A stretch of DNA of 57,672 nucleotides from JAVBOD01 sp031551045 (GTDB lineage: Bacteria; Bacteroidota; Bacteroidia; Bacteroidales; UBA932): NCBI GenBank assembly GCA_031551045.1, contig JAVBOD010000019.1:1-57672 (forward strand), read 5' to 3'. The notes beneath the pieces are model-generated. The model saw only the letters and a list, made by a program, of their open reading frames with translations. It did no database searches and had not been told where the DNA came from. A program made the translations under genes and the position numbers. Positions 17,385-25,675 of this stretch are shown in pieces. How positions within the stretch are numbered: position 1 is the first letter of the stretch; each line of letters opens with the position of its first letter.

Positions 17385-18500
17385 TTAATGGCTTTTTTTA
17401 GTCACTTCCACTCTTTTCGATACCGGCTGATGTGCATTCCGGTATTCTACCTGCTTCACCACATTTTCCGCCAGATCCGTGAATGCCTGGCCGGTAATAC
17501 TGTCGGGATTGAGCGCTACCGGAGTACCGTTATCTCCCCCTTCACATATGCTTTGAACAATCGGAATCTGTCCGAGTAACGGAATATTCAGTTCTTCCGC
17601 CAGGCGCTTACAACCTTCTTTCCCAAAAATATAATACTTATTTTCAGGAAGTTCGGCAGGAGTAAACCAGGACATATTTTCGACCAATCCCAACACCGGA
17701 ACGTTCACTTTTTCGCCCGTAAACATGCTGATCCCTTTACGGGCATCGGCCAGAGCCACTTCCTGAGGCGTACTGACCACTACAGCACCGGTTACAGCCA
17801 AAGTCTGCACCAAGGTCAGATGAATATCGCTGGTTCCGGGAGGCAGATCGAGCAGGAAAAAGTCCAGATCCCCCCAGTTTGCGTCGGCAATGAGTTGCTT
17901 CAATGCGTTGCCGGCCATACTGCCACGCCAGACTACCGCATCGTTTTTATTGACAAAAAAACCGATTGAAAGCACTTTTACACCGTGACTTTCGACCGGA
18001 ATAATCAGGTCGCGCCCGTCAACCTGCTCCAAGTACGGACGAGCCTCTTCTACGTTAAACATTTTGGGAACCGAAGGACCATAGATATCAGCATCTAAAA
18101 GTCCGACGTTATACCCCATCCGGGCTAATGAAACTGCTAAGTTAGCAGCCACGGTACTTTTCCCGACTCCTCCCTTACCGGAAGATATTGCAATGATATT
18201 TTTAACCTGAGGCAACAGTTTATCCGGCTCCGGACGAGCCAACTGCTTCGCTTTCGCCTCGATATTCCCTTTAATTTCCACGTCTTCGCCGATATAGGTC
18301 AGAATCGCGGTTTCGGCGGATTTTACCACCGATTTAATAAACGGATCGTTGGGCTTTTCAAACAAGATCGAAAAACTCAGGTGATTTCCGTTGATGTGAA
18401 TATCGTCCCCCACCATTCCCATTTCCACAATGCTTTTGCCGGTACCGGGATAACGAACGTTTTGCAACGCCTGAAGTACTAAGTTCGGATACAGTGCCAT
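17385..18500 (-). CDS. apbC: Mrp/ApbC P-loop ATPase, Fe-S cluster carrier
   Basis: The 371-residue protein has an N-terminal MIP18/DUF59 domain (residues about 1-85) followed by the Mrp ATPase. The deviant Walker A is ISSGKGGVGKSTVAANLAVS near residue 105, and DADIYGPSVPKMF and LDLPPGTSDIHL are the other nucleotide-binding segments. The family carries 4Fe-4S clusters to apoproteins. The paired cysteines (CxxC) that bridge the cluster between subunits in E. coli are absent. The equivalent region reads MSWFTPAELPENKYYIFG, which I believe is usual in Bacteroidetes. The gene is 12 bases behind trmB in one operon. Confidence 0.9.
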   Translation of the reverse strand: MALYPNLVLQALQNVRYPGTGKSIVEMGMVGDDIHINGNHLSFSILFEKPNDPFIKSVVKSAETAILTYIGEDVEIKGNIEAKAKQLARPEPDKLLPQVKNIIAISSGKGGVGKSTVAANLAVSLARMGYNVGLLDADIYGPSVPKMFNVEEARPYLEQVDGRDLIIPVESHGVKVLSIGFFVNKNDAVVWRGSMAGNALKQLIADANWGDLDFFLLDLPPGTSDIHLTLVQTLAVTGAVVVSTPQEVALADARKGISMFTGEKVNVPVLGLVENMSWFTPAELPENKYYIFGKEGCKRLAEELNIPLLGQIPIVQSICEGGDNGTPVALNPDSITGQAFTDLAENVVKQVEYRNAHQPVSKRVEVTKKSH

Positions 18501-18512
18501 GTCAATTTATCT

Positions 18513-19271
18513 TTAATCTGTTTTATCAAGTCCGCTTCGTTTGCCCCTGTTAAAACTCCGGTAACTATCCACTTCGATTTCCACTTCCGGCTCGATGTAA
18601 GTTTCACGGGGGGGACAAACAAATTGAATGTATTTAATATTAAAACCCCGTTTGATCCATTGCTGTTCATAAAATGTCTGAATCGACAGAATTTCATCAG
18701 CCAATCCACTGTGATAAAGGTCATTGGTCTGTACCGATACCGGAAATTCGTTCGCCTTCACCATTTCGCAGGTGTAAGTGTACATAAAATGACTATCGGT
18801 TTTTAGATGGATAACCCCGTCATCACTTAAAATCCGGCGGTATAATTTCATAAACCGGGATGATGTCATCCGTTTGTTGATCTTGTTCATCTGGGGATCT
18901 GGAAAGGTAATCCAGATTTCAGCAACCTCACCCGGGGCAAAAAAATAACTTACCAACTCAATGTGGGTACGCAGGAATGCCACATTCGTCATATGATCCT
19001 GAATGGACTGTTTAGCCCCCGTCCACATACGGGCGCCTTTAATATCAAGACCTATGAAGTTTTTATCCGGAAACAGCTTCCCCAGCCCGACTGTATACTC
19101 TCCTTTTCCACAGCCCAATTCAAGCACGATGGGATGATCATTCTTAAAAAATAACTCCTTCCAGCGGCCTTTCATCTCAAAACCTTTTTCCTGCAAAGCA
19201 GCGAACGGATACTGGAACACATGAGGAAACGTTTCCATTTCCCCGAATTTATACAATTTATTTTTTCCCAC
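18513..19271 (-). CDS. trmB: tRNA (guanine-N7)-methyltransferase
   Basis: TrmB adds the m7G at position 46 of tRNA variable loops. The 252-residue protein carries the SAM motif LELGCGKGEYTVGLGKLFP near residue 50, FIGLDIKGARMW, and the TrmB signature ITFPDPQMNKINKRMTSSRF (about residues 140-160) with the catalytic aspartate in PDP. The C-terminus is somewhat longer than in E. coli and basic (SYRSFNRGKRSG). It is the first gene of a four-gene minus-strand operon running to DUF2520, behind the promoter element at 19301-19308. Confidence 0.95.
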   Translation of the reverse strand: MGKNKLYKFGEMETFPHVFQYPFAALQEKGFEMKGRWKELFFKNDHPIVLELGCGKGEYTVGLGKLFPDKNFIGLDIKGARMWTGAKQSIQDHMTNVAFLRTHIELVSYFFAPGEVAEIWITFPDPQMNKINKRMTSSRFMKLYRRILSDDGVIHLKTDSHFMYTYTCEMVKANEFPVSVQTNDLYHSGLADEILSIQTFYEQQWIKRGFNIKYIQFVCPPRETYIEPEVEIEVDSYRSFNRGKRSGLDKTD

Positions 19272-19300
19272 TATTCATCAATTTCTAATCCTACGGCCGG

Positions 19301-19308
19301 CAAAGTTA
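19301..19308 (-). promoter_or_regulatory. -7 element for the trmB operon
   Basis: TAACTTTG on the minus strand, 30 bases upstream of the trmB start codon. Confidence 0.65.
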
Positions 19309-19360
19309 AATATTTTTCACTAACTTGCGCACTCAAAGTTACACTTAGTCCTCTATCATC

Positions 19361-20740
19361 ATGAAACAACTATTTTATCCCTGCTTATTGGTTTTTCTCC
19401 TTTTTTCCTGTTCTCAATCCGGAAAGATCGAAACAATCGACACCGGAAAATCATCCCAATGGGTCACTACCGGAAATGTCAACCTTGATCCGGAGCGGAT
19501 GCTGCTTTCTGGAAAAGATGCTTCTGCCAGTACCAAAAAACCGTACAAAAATTTTGAATTGGAACTGGAATGCCGGACTTCCGACCATTCGACCGGTGCG
19601 ATTTATTTCCATTCCAAAGGCGCCAACCAACAAGGAACGGGATACGAAATTCTGATCAACAACAACGAAAGTCCGGCCGAATGGCGCAAAACCGGAAGTT
19701 TATCGACTGTCCGGAATTTTGCCAAGCGCACAGCGGAAAATAATACCTGGGTTCCCATCAAAGCCGAAGTAACGGGCAAGCAAATCAAAATATGGGTCAA
19801 TAATATCCTTATAACCGATTATACTGAGCCGGACAAGCCATACCGGGAACCAAACAATGCCGGACGCATCCTCTCCAAAGGGGTTTTCGTCCTTGCCAAC
19901 CGGAGTGAGGCCCCGGTCGAGTTCCGGAATGTCCGGCTGAAAGTGTTGCCGGACGATTTAATAACGCAATCGGCAGCAATCGATGAACAGACTGACGAGA
20001 TTATCCGTCTGCAACAGAAAAATTTTCCGACCATTGATTACCACCTGCACCTGAAAGGCGGTTGGACGAAAGAACAGGCCGCCGAGCAATCCAGAAAATA
20101 CGGCATTACTTACGGCATTGCTCCCAACTGTGGGAAAAACTTTCCGATTACCGACGATGCGGGCATTTATACCTGGTTAGACACCATGAAGCACCAGCCG
20201 TTTCTGATGCCGATGCAGGCCGAGGGACGCGAATGGGTCGGAATGTTCTCTAAAGAAGCAATCGATCGATTCGACTACCGTTTCACAGATGCTATGACCT
20301 GGACCGACCACAAAGGACGCCGTATGCGCCTGTGGATCCCGGAAGAAACATTTGTCGACAACAAGCAGCAATTCATGGATATGCTGGTAGAACGCGCCTG
20401 TAGTATTATCTCGAACGAGCCGGTCGATGTTTATGTCAACCCGACCTTCATCCCCGACCAACTCATGCCCGAATACAACGAACTCTGGACCCCGGAGCGG
20501 ATGCAGAAAGTGATCGACGCCTGTGTAAAAAGCAAGGTAGCCATTGAAATCAATAACCGTTACCGCATTCCCTCCGAAACATTTATCAAAAAAGCAAAAG
20601 CATCAGGCGCTAAATTCACATTCGGCACCAACAATACATCTCCTAACGATGTCGGTAAATTAGAATACGCCATCGAAATGATCAAGGCTTGTAACCTAAT
20701 CCCGGAAGATATGTTTATTCCAAACAGTAAAAATCTGTAA
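19361..20740 (+). CDS. DUF1080 domain fused to a PHP-like metal-dependent domain, lipoprotein
   Basis: The 459-residue product has a lipoprotein signal (LLFSC, Cys about 17). Residues about 20-205 are a DUF1080 (3-keto-disaccharide hydrolase-like, concanavalin fold) domain, seen in KNFELELECRTSDHSTGAIYFHS, GTGYEILINN, and PVEFRNVRLKVLP at its end. Residues about 225-459 begin FPTIDYHLHLKGGWT, a metal-binding HxH start as in PHP phosphoesterases and amidohydrolases. They continue with IEINNRYRIPSETFIKKAK and FTFGTNNTSPNDVGKLEYAI, which resemble the last strands of a PHP barrel. The pairing suggests a surface enzyme acting on a sugar or phospho-sugar, but this is inference. Its stop overlaps the lipoate ligase start by one base. 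Confidence 0.75.
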   Translation: MKQLFYPCLLVFLLFSCSQSGKIETIDTGKSSQWVTTGNVNLDPERMLLSGKDASASTKKPYKNFELELECRTSDHSTGAIYFHSKGANQQGTGYEILINNNESPAEWRKTGSLSTVRNFAKRTAENNTWVPIKAEVTGKQIKIWVNNILITDYTEPDKPYREPNNAGRILSKGVFVLANRSEAPVEFRNVRLKVLPDDLITQSAAIDEQTDEIIRLQQKNFPTIDYHLHLKGGWTKEQAAEQSRKYGITYGIAPNCGKNFPITDDAGIYTWLDTMKHQPFLMPMQAEGREWVGMFSKEAIDRFDYRFTDAMTWTDHKGRRMRLWIPEETFVDNKQQFMDMLVERACSIISNEPVDVYVNPTFIPDQLMPEYNELWTPERMQKVIDACVKSKVAIEINNRYRIPSETFIKKAKASGAKFTFGTNNTSPNDVGKLEYAIEMIKACNLIPEDMFIPNSKNL

Positions 20741-21465
20741 TGCTTTGCATCAATCATTCAAATAAAGACATCTACTTTAACCTGGCAACAGAAGAATACC
20801 TCCTGAAAAATTTTCAGGAGGATATTTTTATGTTGTGGCAAAGCGAATTTGCCGCAATTGTAGGGAAATACCAGCATGTACCGAACGAAATCGATCTGGA
20901 CTTTGCGCAAGAGCATCGCATCCCGGTAGCCCGGCGACTGACCGGCGGCGGTGCGGTTTTTCACGACTCCGGAAATTTCAACCTGACATATATCCGGCGT
21001 ACTGAAGCCGGAAGTTTCAGCGAATTTACCGGCAGATTAGCCGGTTTCCTGACCAGCCTGGCTTCCGGGATCGAAACAGACAAACGAAATAACCTGTTTA
21101 TCAACGGACTAAAAATTTCCGGGAGTGCGCAGTGTGTCTATAAGAACAGATCCCTGCACCATTGTACCCTCCTTTTTTCATCCGATCTGGATACACTCAA
21201 AACCATCCTGACTCCTCAAAATCCGGATGCTCAAAAGATATTGAAAATCAAACCCGTAGAATCTGTCCGAAGCAATACCACCAATATCCGGGAACACCTT
21301 TTCAATAAAAATTTAAATCCGGAATCATTTAAACATGAACTCTGGAATTACTTTTTGAAATCCAATCCGGAAAATATCCTTTATTCCCTTACAAACCAGG
21401 ATTTGATGCAAATTAACCGGATAAAAGAAAAATATATTTCCAATCTCTGGATATATAAATACTGA
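20740..21465 (+). CDS. lplA: lipoate-protein ligase A family
   Basis: The 241-residue protein contains the lipoate-binding motif RRLTGGGAVFHDSGNFN (about residues 67-83) and the lysine motif NGLKISGSAQ (about residues 123-132) of the BirA/LplA fold. It would activate free lipoate with ATP and attach it to lipoyl domains. E. coli LplA has about 340 residues including a C-terminal accessory domain. Here only a short remainder follows the catalytic part, as in bipartite ligases, and no separate LplB gene is adjacent. The gene starts one base inside the previous stop, so it is coupled to it. The E2 gene, a natural substrate, follows 72 bases later. Confidence 0.88.
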   Translation: MLCINHSNKDIYFNLATEEYLLKNFQEDIFMLWQSEFAAIVGKYQHVPNEIDLDFAQEHRIPVARRLTGGGAVFHDSGNFNLTYIRRTEAGSFSEFTGRLAGFLTSLASGIETDKRNNLFINGLKISGSAQCVYKNRSLHHCTLLFSSDLDTLKTILTPQNPDAQKILKIKPVESVRSNTTNIREHLFNKNLNPESFKHELWNYFLKSNPENILYSLTNQDLMQINRIKEKYISNLWIYKY

Positions 21466-21537
21466 TTTTGAACTTTCCTCCCGGAATCTTGTTTTATTTA
21501 GAAAGATTTGTTAATTATAATTATTCTAAATAAAAGC

Positions 21538-22860
21538 ATGTCCAGATTCGAAATAAAAATGCCCAAACTGGGCGAAAGTATTACCGAAGGAACCATCATG
21601 CGCTGGGCGGTAAACGTCGGCGATACCATAAAAGAAGACGATGTTCTTTTTGAAGTGAGTACGCAAAAAGTGAACGCCGAAATTCCTTCGCCGGTTGCCG
21701 GAAAAATCATGGAAATCCGGTTCAATGTAGGCGATACCGTAGCTGTGGGAACCGTACTGGCGTTGGTAGATATGGGAGGAGAAAACTCCGAACCGGACGA
21801 CACCAAGCCCGAAACTACTCCGCCCGCCACCCCGGAAAAACCGGTTGAGAAATCCGCGGAAAAAATAAAAAGCGGGCAACTATCCGCCGCCAAGACTATT
21901 CCCGATAAAACCGGCAAAGAAGACGAGAGCCAATGGCTTTCGCCGGTGGTACTGCAATTGGCGCAAGAGGCACGTTTATCACAAGAAGAGCTGGCAAGCA
22001 TCAAAGGTACCGGCTACTTGGGACGCATCAGCAAAAAAGATGTGGAAGATTATATTTTTCAAAAGAACGAAAAGAAACCGGCAACGGCTGTTGCAAGCGA
22101 ATCCGTTCCCGCAAAGGAAAAGAATGATTCGTTCGTAACACCGGCTACAAGCAGCATCCGCGAAAGCGACGAGGTAAAAGAAATGGACCCGATACGCCGC
22201 ATTATTGCCGAACGCATGGTGCAATCGAAACACACCTCGGCGCATGTGACAACAATCGTAGAAGTCGATGTGACGAAATTAGTGCAGTGGCGCGATAAAC
22301 TGAAGGATGAATTTTTCCAACGCGAAGGCATAAAACTCACGTTCATGCCGGCAATCATACAAGCCGCCGCAAAGGCTTTGGCCGATTTTCCGCAAGTAAA
22401 TGCCTCGGTGGACGGCTACAAGATGATATTCAAAAAAAACATCAATATCGGTATTGCCGTGGCGTTACCTAACTGGAATTTGATTGTTCCCGTCATTCAT
22501 CACGCCGACCAGTTAAGCCTCACGGGATTGGCGCTGGTAACCGATTCGCTGGCCAACAAGGCACGCAACAATAAACTCACGCCGAAAGATATCGACGGAG
22601 GTACTTTCACGATCACCAATTTCGGTACATTTAAAAATATCATCGGGACGCCTATCATCAATCAGCCGCAAGTCGCCATTCTGGGAGTAGGCTATGTAGA
22701 GAAGAAACCGGCGGTAGTGGAAACACCCGAAGGCGACGTGATTGCTATCCGTCACAAGATGTATCTTTCGCTTTCCTACGACCATCGCATTGTGGACGGC
22801 GCCCTGGGCGGCTCGTTCCTGCGCCGCATAGCCGATTATTTGGAAGATTGGAAAGGGTAA
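21538..22860 (+). CDS. 2-oxoacid dehydrogenase E2, dihydrolipoamide acyltransferase
   Basis: From the ATG at 21538 the protein has 440 residues; an in-frame ATG at 21508 would add ten residues of no E2 character. The lipoyl domain (1-80) has its target lysine at Lys44 in STQKVNAEI. A Pro/Glu/Lys-rich linker follows. The E3-binding domain is near residues 135-175 (SPVVLQLAQEARLSQEEL). The acyltransferase domain ends with the catalytic SYDHRIVDGALGG motif. Whether it serves pyruvate, branched-chain or another 2-oxoacid is not decidable by eye. It lies directly before the E1 gene, whose likely start is 32 bases on. No E3 gene is in the window. Confidence 0.93.
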   Translation: MSRFEIKMPKLGESITEGTIMRWAVNVGDTIKEDDVLFEVSTQKVNAEIPSPVAGKIMEIRFNVGDTVAVGTVLALVDMGGENSEPDDTKPETTPPATPEKPVEKSAEKIKSGQLSAAKTIPDKTGKEDESQWLSPVVLQLAQEARLSQEELASIKGTGYLGRISKKDVEDYIFQKNEKKPATAVASESVPAKEKNDSFVTPATSSIRESDEVKEMDPIRRIIAERMVQSKHTSAHVTTIVEVDVTKLVQWRDKLKDEFFQREGIKLTFMPAIIQAAAKALADFPQVNASVDGYKMIFKKNINIGIAVALPNWNLIVPVIHHADQLSLTGLALVTDSLANKARNNKLTPKDIDGGTFTITNFGTFKNIIGTPIINQPQVAILGVGYVEKKPAVVETPEGDVIAIRHKMYLSLSYDHRIVDGALGGSFLRRIADYLEDWKG

Positions 22861-22892
22861 ATAGTGATGAACGAAATACAAATAAACAGGAC

Positions 22893-24926
22893 ATGAAAAA
22901 ATACGATATAAAAACAACCGACAAAGAAACGCTCCGGAAGTGGTTTTACCTGATGACGTTAGGACGCGCTATCGACGAGAAAGCGCCGATGTATTTACTG
23001 CAATCGCTGGGATGGTCGTTTCATGCGCCCTATGCCGGGCACGATGGCATACAGTTAGCGTTGGGACAAGTATTCACCAAAGGAGAAGATCATCTTTTTC
23101 CCTACTACCGCGATTTACTCACCGCGCTTTCCGCCGGCATCACCGCCGAAGAAATTATCCTGAACGGCTTATCGAAAGCAACCGACCTCACCAGTGGCGG
23201 GCGGCACATGTCGAACCACTTTGCCAAGCAGGACTGGAACATTCACAATGTTTCGTCGGCAGTAGCCACGCAAAATATGCACGCCGCAGGTGTTGCGAGG
23301 GCTATGGTTTACTACCAACACAAAGGCGTTGTCTATACCTCGCACGGCGAGGCATCCACTTCGGAAGGATATGTGTACGAAGCTATCAACGCGGCCAGCA
23401 CCGAACGCTTGCCGGTGATTTTTGTGATACAGGATAACGGCTACGGCATTTCCGTGCCGAAGGGCGAACAAACCGCCAACCGTAAAGTGGCCGATAATTT
23501 TTCGGGATTTAAAAATTTAAAAATTATCCATTGCAACGGAAAAGATGTGTTCGACTCGATGAACGCTATGAGCGAAGCGCGGAAATATGCCTTGGAAACA
23601 AGCAATCCGGTGATTGTGCAGGCGAACTGTGTGCGCATCGGTTCGCACTCCAATTCCGACAAACACAGTTTATACCGCGATGAAAATGAGTTGGCCTATG
23701 TGAAAGCCGCCGATCCGCTGTACAAATTCCGCCGGATGCTATTACGGTATAAGCGTTTCACCGAAGAAGAATTGAAAAAAACAGAAGACGAAGCCAAGGC
23801 AGAACTCAGCGCGGCTAACCGCAAAGCAATGACGGCGCCCGAACCCGATGCCTCGACGATTTTTGATTTTGTGTTGCCGGAACCTTATGTTCCGCAAAAA
23901 TACACGGACGGAACACACAACATGGAAGGCGAAAAGAAAAGCATGGTAACGGCTATCAACGAAACATTGAAAGCGGAATTCCGGTACAATCCCGATACGT
24001 TTTTGTGGGGACAGGATGTGGCGAACAAGGAAAAAGGCGGCGTATTCAATGTGACGAAAGGCATGCAACAAGAATTCGGCGAAAAACGGATATTCAACTC
24101 CCCGATTGCCGAAGATGTGACCGTAGGAAGCGCCAACGGCATGAGCCGCTTCGATCCAAAAATCCGTATTGTGATTGAAGGCGCCGAATTTGCCGATTAT
24201 TTTTGGCCGGCCGTAGAGCAGTACGTAGAATGTACACATGAATATTGGCGCAACAATGGAAAATTTGTTCCGAATATCACGGTACGCTTAGCTTCGGGAG
24301 GGTATATCGGCGGCGGGTTATACCACTCGCAAACCCTTGAAGGCGCCCTCACTACATTGCCCGGTGCGCGGATTGTGTACCCTTCGTTTGCCGACGATGC
24401 AGCCGGCTTGTTACGTACCAGCCTCCGTTCGCGCGGTTTCACGCTGTTCTTGGAACCTAAAGCGCTCTACAATTCCGTAGCAGCCGCCACACCGGTTCCC
24501 GACGACTTCGAAGTGCCTTTCGGGAAAGCCCGCATCCGCCGCGAAGGGAAAGACCTCAGCATTATCACTTACGGCAACACGACACACCTCAGCTTAGCCG
24601 CTGCTGCACGAATTGCCGGGGAAAACGGCGGCAACATCGAAGTGGTGGACATCCGTTCGCTGATACCGCTCGACAAGGAAACAATTTTCGCCTCCGTAAA
24701 GAAAACAGGAAAGGTATTGGTAGTTCATGAAGACAAGGTATTTTCGGGCTTCGGGGCGGAATTAGCCGCCATGATTGGGACGGAAATGTTCCGCTACTTA
24801 GACGCACCTATACAACGCGTAGGTTCCACTTTTACACCTGTTGGTTTTCACCACAATTTGGAGAATGCCATATTACCCAATGAAGAAAAAATATACAAGG
24901 CGGCCAAAGAATTGTTGGCGTATTAA
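22893..24926 (+). CDS. 2-oxoacid dehydrogenase E1, fused alpha and beta subunits
   Basis: I choose the ATG at 22893 (MKKYDIKTTDKETLRKW), giving 677 residues; an upstream in-frame ATG at 22848 overlaps the E2 end. The first half is the thiamine-diphosphate alpha subunit: YLMTLGRAIDEKAPM, GGRHMSNHFA, and the TPP region HGEASTSEGYVYEAINA...QDNGYGIS. The usual GDG is replaced by HGE. The second half (from about residue 345) is the beta subunit, with GQDVANKEKGGVFNVTKG, IAEDVTVGSANGMS and IEGAEFADYFWPAVEQ. Fused E1 proteins of this kind are found in Bacteroidetes. It decarboxylates a 2-oxoacid and passes the acyl group to the E2 lipoyl arm. Confidence 0.92.
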   Translation: MKKYDIKTTDKETLRKWFYLMTLGRAIDEKAPMYLLQSLGWSFHAPYAGHDGIQLALGQVFTKGEDHLFPYYRDLLTALSAGITAEEIILNGLSKATDLTSGGRHMSNHFAKQDWNIHNVSSAVATQNMHAAGVARAMVYYQHKGVVYTSHGEASTSEGYVYEAINAASTERLPVIFVIQDNGYGISVPKGEQTANRKVADNFSGFKNLKIIHCNGKDVFDSMNAMSEARKYALETSNPVIVQANCVRIGSHSNSDKHSLYRDENELAYVKAADPLYKFRRMLLRYKRFTEEELKKTEDEAKAELSAANRKAMTAPEPDASTIFDFVLPEPYVPQKYTDGTHNMEGEKKSMVTAINETLKAEFRYNPDTFLWGQDVANKEKGGVFNVTKGMQQEFGEKRIFNSPIAEDVTVGSANGMSRFDPKIRIVIEGAEFADYFWPAVEQYVECTHEYWRNNGKFVPNITVRLASGGYIGGGLYHSQTLEGALTTLPGARIVYPSFADDAAGLLRTSLRSRGFTLFLEPKALYNSVAAATPVPDDFEVPFGKARIRREGKDLSIITYGNTTHLSLAAAARIAGENGGNIEVVDIRSLIPLDKETIFASVKKTGKVLVVHEDKVFSGFGAELAAMIGTEMFRYLDAPIQRVGSTFTPVGFHHNLENAILPNEEKIYKAAKELLAY

Positions 24927-24959
24927 AATATATCATTTAGTATTAAACTAACAAAAATC

Positions 24960-25499
24960 ATGAGCACAAATTCAAATAATAAACGAGAAAGAAACAGCCG
25001 TGTGGCTATCTTCTATGGAGGAAGCACCGGAAAAACGGCGGAAGTCGCCAAAAAGATTCAGCAAGCGTTGGGCGATTCGATAACTGTTGTCGATATAAAA
25101 AAAGCTTGGAAAGAAGATTTTGAAGCTTATGACAATTTGATTATAGGCGTGTCCACTTGGTTCGATGGCGAGCTTCCCACAGACTGGGACGAGTTGTTGC
25201 CGGAGTTGGAAATCGTAAACATGAAAAATAAAAAAGTGGCCATTTTCGGATTAGGCGACCAAGCGGGTTATCCCGATAATTTTGCCGACGGTATCGGCAT
25301 TTTGGCCCATACCTTTACAAATGCCGGCGCCGCGTTGGTGGGTTTCACTTCGCCCGAAGGCTACACGTTCAACCAATCGTTAGCCCTGAAAGACGGGATG
25401 TTTCAAGGATTGGTCATCGACGAGGAAAATCAGGCGGACAAAACGGACGAACGGATAAAAAAATGGATAGAAGTCATTACAACATCTTTCAAAACATAA
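24960..25499 (+). CDS. fldA: flavodoxin
   Basis: The 179-residue protein is a long-chain flavodoxin. The FMN phosphate loop is AIFYGGSTGKTAEVAKKI (about residues 17-34; most flavodoxins have GSxTGNT, here GGSTGKT). The isoalloxazine-binding loops are IIGVSTWFDGELPTDWDELL with a tryptophan, and GLGDQAGYPDNFADG. GAALVGFTSPEGYTFNQSLAL is the typical long-chain segment. It carries electrons for low-potential enzymes such as NrdG-type radical SAM proteins or 2-oxoacid oxidoreductases. It lies 33 bases after the E1 gene. The following 176 bases hold only a 17-codon frame and no clear gene. Confidence 0.95.
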   Translation: MSTNSNNKRERNSRVAIFYGGSTGKTAEVAKKIQQALGDSITVVDIKKAWKEDFEAYDNLIIGVSTWFDGELPTDWDELLPELEIVNMKNKKVAIFGLGDQAGYPDNFADGIGILAHTFTNAGAALVGFTSPEGYTFNQSLALKDGMFQGLVIDEENQADKTDERIKKWIEVITTSFKT

Positions 25500-25675
25500 T
25501 ACCATGAAAAGTATTTTATTTCAATTGATGATTATAATACTGGATGTGTTCGGCGATTAGCAGCAAGAAGCATACAAACGCCTCGTGCTACACAACAGGC
25601 TTCCGCATTCACGGAGTGTCGCCTTTGCAAGGCGGTCGTGTAATCCTGCGCTGAACTTGCAGCGAACTATTTTCC

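Noticed and set aside
22940..23437. Long alternative frame inside the E1 gene, with several others inside clpB and serC
   Set aside because: Shadows of real genes in other frames: no domains, odd composition, and the overlapping gene is certain.
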